Positions 53,343 through 58,198 of a stretch of DNA of 58,198 bases are shown in pieces. Numbering within the stretch: the stretch's first letter is position 1; each line of letters starts with the position of its first letter. Both the position numbers and the translations under genes were made by a program. The notes beneath the pieces were generated by a model, which saw nothing but the letters and a program-made list of their open reading frames with translations, did not search any database and was not told the origin of the DNA. The DNA is from Betaproteobacteria bacterium (lineage in GTDB: Bacteria; Pseudomonadota; Gammaproteobacteria; Burkholderiales; SG8-41): positions 1 to 58,198 of the forward strand of contig JACOVL010000075.1 in the NCBI GenBank assembly GCA_016177355.1. Reading direction: 5' to 3'.

Positions 53343-55088
53343 ATGACCCCGGCGCCCCCTGCCGACGCGAGAGCGCATCTCGCCGAGCTCCTCGCGCAGG
53401 CGTTGCGCGCGGTGGCGCCGGAAGGCGCCGGCATCGCCATCGTCATCGAGCGGCCCAGGCACGCCGGGCACGGCGACTATGCCTGCAATCTCGCGCTGCA
53501 ACTCGCGAAGCTCCTCCAGCGCACGCCGCGCGACATCGCGGGGAGCCTCGTCGCGGCCCTGCCCGCCTCCCCGCTGCTGGAAAAAGCCGAGATCGCCGGG
53601 GCCGGCTTTATCAACCTCTACCTGGAACGCTCCTACAAGCAGCAGGCGGTCCATCGCGCGCTGGCCGCCGGCGCCGCCTACGGCGCCTGCGCGCTCGGGC
53701 AGAAGAAGCGGGTGCAGGTCGAGTTCGTGTCGGCCAACCCCACCGGGCCGCTGCACGTGGGGCACGGGCGCGGCGCGGCGTTCGGCGCGAGCCTCGCCAA
53801 CGTGCTTGCCGCGGCCGGCTTCGACGTCAACCGCGAATATTACGTCAACGACGCCGGCCGGCAGATGGACATCCTCGCCGTGTCCACCTGGCTGCGCTAT
53901 CTCGAGCTGTGCGGCATTGCGATCGCGTTCCCGGGCAACGCCTACCAGGGGGATTACGTGCGCGACATGGCGCGCGCGCTGCACGGCGGGCACGGTGCCC
54001 GCTTCAAGCGCGATATCACCGGTGGAACCATTGCGGCGTGGCTATCGGCCGGGGACGAGGAAGCGGGGCTCGATGCGCTGATCGCCGGCGCGAAATCCGC
54101 GCTCGGTGCCGATTACGGGATCGTCCATGGATTCGCCTTGAGCGAGCAGCTCGCCGACTGCCGCGACGACCTCGCCGAATTCGGCGTCGCCTTCGACCGC
54201 TGGTTTTCCGAGCAGTCGCTGTTCGACTCCGGGCGGGTCGAGCGAGCCGTCCGGATGCTGGAGGAAAAGGGGCACCTCTACGCCGAAGGCGGCGCGCTGT
54301 GGTTCCGCTCGGAGGCATACGGAGACGAGAAAAACCGCGTGGTGCGGCGCGAGAACGGCCAGTACACCTATTTCGCCTCGGACATCGCCTACCACCTGGA
54401 CAAGTTCGAGCGCGGCTTCGACCTCGCGATCGACGTGTGGGGAGCCGACCATCACGGCTACATCGCGCGCGTCAAGGGGGCGGTCGCGGCGCTCGGCCTC
54501 GACCCGCAGCGGCTCAACGTCGCTCTGGTGCAGTTCGCGGCGCTCTACCGCAAGGGCGAGAGGGTCCCGATGTCCACCCGCGCCGGCGAGTTCGTGACGC
54601 TGCGCGAGCTGCGGCGGGAAGTCGGCAACGACGCCGCGCGCTTCTTCTACGTGCTGCGCAAGAGCGACCAGCACCTGGACTTCGACCTCGATCTCGCCGT
54701 CTCCCGCAGCAACGAGAACCCGGTCTACTACGTGCAGTACGCGCACGCGCGCGTCTGCAGCCTGCTCGAGCAGTGGGGAGGCGACGCCGCCACCCTGGAG
54801 ACGGCGGATGTCGCGCCGCTCGTCTCGGCGCAGGAGTCGCGCCTCCTCGCGCGCCTGATGGAGTACCCGGAGGCGGTGGAGAACGCGGCGCGGGACCTGG
54901 CCCCGCATACCCTCGCGTTCTACCTGAGGGAGCTCGCCGCCGACTTCCACAGCTACTACAACGCGACGCGCATCCTGGTGGAGGAAGCAGCGCTCCAGCG
55001 CGCGCGGCTGGCGCTGGCGGCGGCGGTGCGCCGGGTGCTCGCCAACGGGCTCGCGCTGCTCGGTGTTTCGGCGCCGGAAAAAATGTAA
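53343..55088 (+). CDS. argS: Arginyl-tRNA synthetase
   Basis: A 581-residue class I synthetase. The N-terminal Arg-tRNA additional domain (1-110) contains HAGHGDYACNLAL; the HIGH-type motif is HVGHG (138-142) in SANPTGPLHVGHGRG. As in most ArgRS, the KMSKS site is degenerate (VPMSTRAGEFVTL). The C-terminal DALR domain holds the anticodon-binding residues. Followed by the SPOR gene after 9 bases. Confidence 0.96.
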   Translation: MTPAPPADARAHLAELLAQALRAVAPEGAGIAIVIERPRHAGHGDYACNLALQLAKLLQRTPRDIAGSLVAALPASPLLEKAEIAGAGFINLYLERSYKQQAVHRALAAGAAYGACALGQKKRVQVEFVSANPTGPLHVGHGRGAAFGASLANVLAAAGFDVNREYYVNDAGRQMDILAVSTWLRYLELCGIAIAFPGNAYQGDYVRDMARALHGGHGARFKRDITGGTIAAWLSAGDEEAGLDALIAGAKSALGADYGIVHGFALSEQLADCRDDLAEFGVAFDRWFSEQSLFDSGRVERAVRMLEEKGHLYAEGGALWFRSEAYGDEKNRVVRRENGQYTYFASDIAYHLDKFERGFDLAIDVWGADHHGYIARVKGAVAALGLDPQRLNVALVQFAALYRKGERVPMSTRAGEFVTLRELRREVGNDAARFFYVLRKSDQHLDFDLDLAVSRSNENPVYYVQYAHARVCSLLEQWGGDAATLETADVAPLVSAQESRLLARLMEYPEAVENAARDLAPHTLAFYLRELAADFHSYYNATRILVEEAALQRARLALAAAVRRVLANGLALLGVSAPEKM

Positions 55089-55097
55089 GATAGCCGC

Positions 55098-55697
55098 GTG
55101 AGCAAAGACTACAAGCGCCCCGAGCGCGGCGCCGGCACGCGCGGCGACGGCAGTTCGCTCCTCGTCGGCATCCTGATCGGGCTCATGCTGGGCCTCGCGA
55201 TCGCGTTGGGCGTCGCGTGGTACATCAACAAGATGCCGAACCCGTTTTCGGGCCGCGCCGCGCCGCCGCCGGCCGGGGAGCCCGCCAGGGCCGGCGCCCC
55301 GGCCGCGAAGGGCGCCGACAAGGTCGCCAGGGCGCAAGAGGCCAAACCGCGCTTCGACTTCTACAAGATCCTGCCCGGCAACGAGGAGCCCGCCACCGAC
55401 CAGCAGCTGAAGGATGCGCAAAAAGCGTCAGCCGCCACCCAGAAAGAGGCGTTCTTCCTGCAGGCGGGCGCATTCCAGAGCGCGCCCGACGCCGACAACC
55501 TGAAGGCGCGGCTCGCGCTGCTCGGCATCGAGGCCGCGGTCCAGACCACCATGCTGCCCGATAAGGGCGTATGGCACCGCGTGCGCATCGGGCCCTATAC
55601 CCGCATCGAGGAACTTAACCGCACGCGTGAAACTCTGAAGCAGAACGGTGTCGACACCACGCTGATCAAAGTGCGTGACGCCACAGAAAACAAATAA
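55098..55697 (+). CDS. SPOR-domain inner-membrane protein (FtsN-like)
   Basis: A 199-residue bitopic protein: a short cytoplasmic tail, one membrane helix at about 21-43, a Pro/Ala linker (50-75), and a C-terminal SPOR domain (about 117-195, FFLQAGAFQSAPDADNLKA to IGPYTRIEELNRTRE) that binds denuded septal peptidoglycan. It starts with GTG at 55098. The argS-SPOR pair is common in betaproteobacteria, where such a protein is often called FtsN; that role is inferred. Confidence 0.88.
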   Translation: MSKDYKRPERGAGTRGDGSSLLVGILIGLMLGLAIALGVAWYINKMPNPFSGRAAPPPAGEPARAGAPAAKGADKVARAQEAKPRFDFYKILPGNEEPATDQQLKDAQKASAATQKEAFFLQAGAFQSAPDADNLKARLALLGIEAAVQTTMLPDKGVWHRVRIGPYTRIEELNRTRETLKQNGVDTTLIKVRDATENK

Positions 55698-55724
55698 CGC
55701 CACCCCATTTTCCCCGGAGGCACG

Positions 55725-56381
55725 ATGCAGGCCGCACGCCGCTTGATACCCATCGCCGCTTTTCTCGTCGCGTTCGCCACCGGCGCGCCGGCACAACCCG
55801 TGCCGGGCAAGGACTACCGGCTGATCGATCCGCCGCGGCCGACCGACAGCGGCAACAAGATCGAGGTGCTCGAGTTCTTCTGGTACGGCTGCCCGCATTG
55901 CAACGCGCTGCAGCCGCCGCTCCGTAACTGGCTCAAGAAAAAACCCGCCGACGTCGAGTTCAAGCGCGTGCCCGCCGTGTTCGCGGACTCGTGGCTGCCG
56001 CTGACGCGCGCCTATTACGCGCTCGACACGCTGGGCCTGGTGGACAAGCTCCACTACGACGTGTTCGCCGCCGTCCACGAGCAAAACGTGCGGCTCGCCG
56101 ATCCGAGAGTGCTGTTCGACTGGGTGGCGAAGCGCGGCGTGGACCCGCAGAAGTTCGCGGACGTCTACAATTCGTTCGGCGTGCAAAGCCGGGCGCGGCG
56201 CTCGATAGACCTGACCAGGCAGTACGACATCCCGGGCACGCCCGCGCTGACGGTGGACGGAAAATTCCTGGTCGCGCCGTCCATGGTCCTGAAGCCCGAC
56301 AACAGCGTGGATTACGAACGCTATTTCAAGGTGCTCGACCAGGTGATCGCGGCTGCGCGCAAGGCGCGCGCGGGGAGATAG
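55725..56381 (+). CDS. dsbA: Periplasmic thiol:disulfide oxidoreductase, DsbA type (copy 1)
   Basis: A 218-residue DsbA. Signal peptide 1-23 (GAPAQ). The thioredoxin active site is FFWYGCPHCN with Cys56-Cys59, the classic DsbA CPHC, and the cis-proline is in IPGTPALTVDG. The helical insertion lies between about 90 and 170. It introduces disulfides into secreted proteins, which here could include LptD and the type IV pilus proteins. Adjacent to a second copy after 3 bases. Confidence 0.94.
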   Translation: MQAARRLIPIAAFLVAFATGAPAQPVPGKDYRLIDPPRPTDSGNKIEVLEFFWYGCPHCNALQPPLRNWLKKKPADVEFKRVPAVFADSWLPLTRAYYALDTLGLVDKLHYDVFAAVHEQNVRLADPRVLFDWVAKRGVDPQKFADVYNSFGVQSRARRSIDLTRQYDIPGTPALTVDGKFLVAPSMVLKPDNSVDYERYFKVLDQVIAAARKARAGR

Positions 56382-56384
56382 GCC

Positions 56385-57044
56385 ATGGCCCCGCGCATGA
56401 AGGTGCACACCGCCGCGCGCCGGGCTTTCCTGCTTGCGCTCGCCGGCTTCGCCGTCGCGGCGTCGGCGCAGGACACGCCGCGCGCGCGCCAGAACCTCGA
56501 GTACCGCCTGATCGAAAAGCAACCGGTGGAAACCGGCGACAAGATCGAGGTCATCGATTTCTTCTGGTACGGCTGCCCGTTCTGCAACGCGCTGCAGCCG
56601 GCGCTGGAGGCCTGGATCAAGCGCAAGCCCGACGACGTGGCGCTGCGCCGCGTGCCGGTCCTGCTGCGCGACAGCTGGGCGCCGCACGCGCGCATCTACT
56701 ACACGCTGGAGCTCCTGAACGAAGTCGAGCGGCTGCACCTGAAGGTCTATCACAGCTATCACGTCGAGGAGCTGCACATGAGCAAGCCCGACGTGATGGA
56801 GCAGTGGGCGGCCAGGAACGGCATCGAGCGCAGAAAATGGCTGGACGCCTATTACTCGCCGGAAGTGGACACCAAGATCGCGCGCGCGAAGCGCATGACC
56901 GAGATCTACATCATCAAGGGCACGCCGTCGCTGGTGGTGGACGGGCGTTACCTCACCTCGGGCGACATGCCGCCGACGCTCCGCGGCATGATCCCGGTGC
57001 TCGACGATCTCATCCGCCTCGCGCGCCGCGACCGCGGCAAGTAA
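56385..57044 (+). CDS. DsbA-type thiol:disulfide oxidoreductase (copy 2, CPFC)
   Basis: A 219-residue paralogue of the preceding protein: same FFWYGCP motif but with CPFC (Cys64-Cys67), and cis-Pro in IKGTPSLVVDG. Signal peptide 1-29 (ASAQ). An ATG at 56397 is an alternative start. The changed dipeptide between the cysteines usually alters redox potential, so the two copies may have different substrates or partners. Tandem location points to a local duplication. Confidence 0.9.
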   Translation: MAPRMKVHTAARRAFLLALAGFAVAASAQDTPRARQNLEYRLIEKQPVETGDKIEVIDFFWYGCPFCNALQPALEAWIKRKPDDVALRRVPVLLRDSWAPHARIYYTLELLNEVERLHLKVYHSYHVEELHMSKPDVMEQWAARNGIERRKWLDAYYSPEVDTKIARAKRMTEIYIIKGTPSLVVDGRYLTSGDMPPTLRGMIPVLDDLIRLARRDRGK

Positions 57045-57063
57045 CGGCGCCGCCCGGCTCCCT

Positions 57064-57837
57064 GTGGCGGGCCCGCAGCGCGTCATCATCACCGGCGCAT
57101 CGAGCGGCATCGGGGCGTCGCTGGCGCGGCACTACGCCGCTTCCGGCGCGACGCTGGGCCTGATTGCCCGGCGCAAACCCGAGCTTGAACGCCTCGCCGC
57201 GGGGTTTCCCACGCCGTGCGAGGTCTATGCCCTCGACGTGCGCGACGCAACTGCCATCGCCGCCGCGGCACGGCATTTCATCGCCAGGCACGGCTGCCCG
57301 GACATCGTCATCGCCAACGCCGGCGTCAGCCTCGGCACGCTCACCGAGCACGCCGAGGATATCCCGGCGTTCCAGGAGGTCTTCGACATCAACGTGATGG
57401 GGATGGTGAAGGCGTTCCAGCCCTTCGTCGCGTGCATGCGCGAGCGGGGCGGCGGCGCGCTCGCCGGCATCGCGAGCATCGCCGGCTACCGCGGGCTGCC
57501 GGGCGCGGCGGCCTACTCGGCCTCCAAGGCGGCGGTCATTTCCTGTCTCGAAAGCCTGCGCGTGGAGTTGCGTGCAAGCGGCGTCAAGGTCACCGCCATC
57601 TGCCCCGGCTACATCGCGACGCCGATGACGGAGAAGAACCCCTATCCGATGCCGTTCCTGATGAGCGCGGATGAAGCGGCCGTGAAGATCGCCGCGCTGA
57701 TCGAGCACGGCAGGACGTTCGCGGTGATCCCTTGGCAGATGGCGCTCGCCGCGCGCGTCATGCGCGTGCTGCCGAACTGGCTCTACGACCGGCTCGCCGC
57801 CGACGCGCCGCGCAAGCCGCGGCGTGCGGCCGAATAG
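57064..57837 (+). CDS. Short-chain dehydrogenase/reductase
   Basis: A 257-residue classical SDR with GTG start. The NAD(P)-binding motif TGASSGIG is at 10-17, NAG at 85-87, and the catalytic Ser138, Tyr151 and Lys155 (YSASK) are intact. Arg36-Arg37 after the second strand favours NADP. The substrate is unknown. Its place after dsbA is conserved in other betaproteobacteria. Confidence 0.92.
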   Translation: MAGPQRVIITGASSGIGASLARHYAASGATLGLIARRKPELERLAAGFPTPCEVYALDVRDATAIAAAARHFIARHGCPDIVIANAGVSLGTLTEHAEDIPAFQEVFDINVMGMVKAFQPFVACMRERGGGALAGIASIAGYRGLPGAAAYSASKAAVISCLESLRVELRASGVKVTAICPGYIATPMTEKNPYPMPFLMSADEAAVKIAALIEHGRTFAVIPWQMALAARVMRVLPNWLYDRLAADAPRKPRRAAE

Positions 57838-57861
57838 CGCCTGGAGCGGTGCTTGAATAAT

Positions 57862-57908
57862 GTCTATTAAAGGACTATATTGCATATATAGTCCATTATT
57901 AGATAGAC
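57862..57908 (+). promoter_or_regulatory. Nested dyad operator before the antitoxin gene
   Basis: An inner perfect 9-bp inverted repeat (GGACTATAT / ATATAGTCC, five-base spacer, 57872-57894) lies within an outer 6-bp one (GTCTAT / ATAGAC, 57862-57867 and 57903-57908). The sequence is AT-rich and ends 7 bases before the ATG at 57916. This is what is expected of an autoregulated toxin-antitoxin promoter bound by an antitoxin dimer or higher oligomer. Confidence 0.65.
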
Positions 57909-57915
57909 GTTCCCT

Positions 57916-58198
57916 ATGAAATTTACCCCCGCAGAACACAGGCAACCTGTTGATCCAGCTAAAGTATCCGCTCCTGCACTGCGCACTTTCTTTCGCGTCG
58001 TTGATACCTGGAAACTCAACAACAAGGAGCAGATGACGCTGCTCGGCCGTCCGCCGCGATCGACGTTTTATCGCTGGAAGCAGGGCGAGAACGTCGTGCT
58101 GCCCCAGGATGCGCTGGAGAGAATCTCCTACATCTTCGGAATTTTTTCGGCACTGCAAGTACTGCTGCCACAGCCGGAAGCGGCGGACGCCTGGATCA
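57916..58198 (+). CDS. Xre/MbcA/ParS-family antitoxin, N-terminal part
   Basis: The first 94 codons of a gene that continues beyond the window; no stop is reached. After a variable start the sequence holds the Xre-like helix-turn-helix of COG5642 antitoxins: ALRTFFRVVDTWKLNNKEQ, then MTLLGRPPRSTFYRWKQGE and LPQDALERISYIFGIFSAL, ending in PEAADAWI just before the expected DUF2384 toxin-binding end. Partners of this family are RES-domain toxins, which destroy or modify NAD, normally encoded directly downstream. Codon use is less G+C-biased than the neighbours, suggesting acquisition. Confidence 0.82.
   Translation, partial: MKFTPAEHRQPVDPAKVSAPALRTFFRVVDTWKLNNKEQMTLLGRPPRSTFYRWKQGENVVLPQDALERISYIFGIFSALQVLLPQPEAADAWI

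Overview
The window is a high-G+C stretch (roughly two thirds G+C by eye) of a bacterial chromosome, almost certainly from a betaproteobacterium. The grounds are conserved gene order: dusB-fis-purH-purD-hemF, lptD-surA-pdxA-ksgA with divergent amgK-murU, ponA divergent from pilMNOPQ followed by aroK-aroB-dgt-gltB-gltD-hemE-priA, and argS-SPOR-dsbA-SDR. It looks like a Gram-negative, respiring cell: LPS export (LptD), type IV pili, ubiquinone synthesis, c-type cytochromes and Mg-type HemB. Genus cannot be read from the sequence. I saw no tRNA, rRNA, IS element, prophage or CRISPR array.

Layout. 1-9922 (+): the 3' end of a DUF255 protein, a small cytochrome c, a complete branched-chain amino-acid ABC transporter (livKHMGF) with a clear sigma70-type promoter, then a membrane histidine kinase overlapping livF and a Ser/Thr kinase fused to two receiver domains. 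9927-19421 (-): hemF, purD, purH, fis, dusB, a ubiH-like hydroxylase, pepP, and the cell-wall recycling pair murU/amgK. 19483-24932 (+): lptD, surA, pdxA, ksgA. 24929-25503 (-): gloA and rubredoxin. 25589-28312 (+): thiD, thiE, hemL. 28345-28980 (-): cytochrome c4. 29079-30864 (+): engB and hemB, separated by a densely structured spacer that reads on the minus strand as a small RNA with two tandem terminators. 30868-33796 (-): penicillin-binding protein 1A and a conserved unknown. 34029-57837 (+): pilMNOPQ, aroK, aroB, dgt, gltB, gltD, hemE, a 354-nt spacer with DnaA boxes and an AT-rich tract, priA, an FkbM methyltransferase/2OG-oxygenase pair, argS, a SPOR protein, two dsbA paralogues and an SDR. 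57862-58198 (+): a dyad operator and the first 94 codons of an Xre/MbcA/ParS-type antitoxin that runs off the end.

Most genes are core housekeeping in tight, often overlapping operons, with many GTG/TTG starts. Four haem-synthesis genes (hemF, hemL, hemB, hemE) lie in separate operons here. The observations most worth following are the candidate anti-Shine-Dalgarno small RNA between engB and hemB, the origin-like hemE/priA spacer, the histidine kinase plus Ser/Thr-kinase-receiver fusion behind the liv operon, the FkbM/2OG pair and the terminal toxin-antitoxin module.
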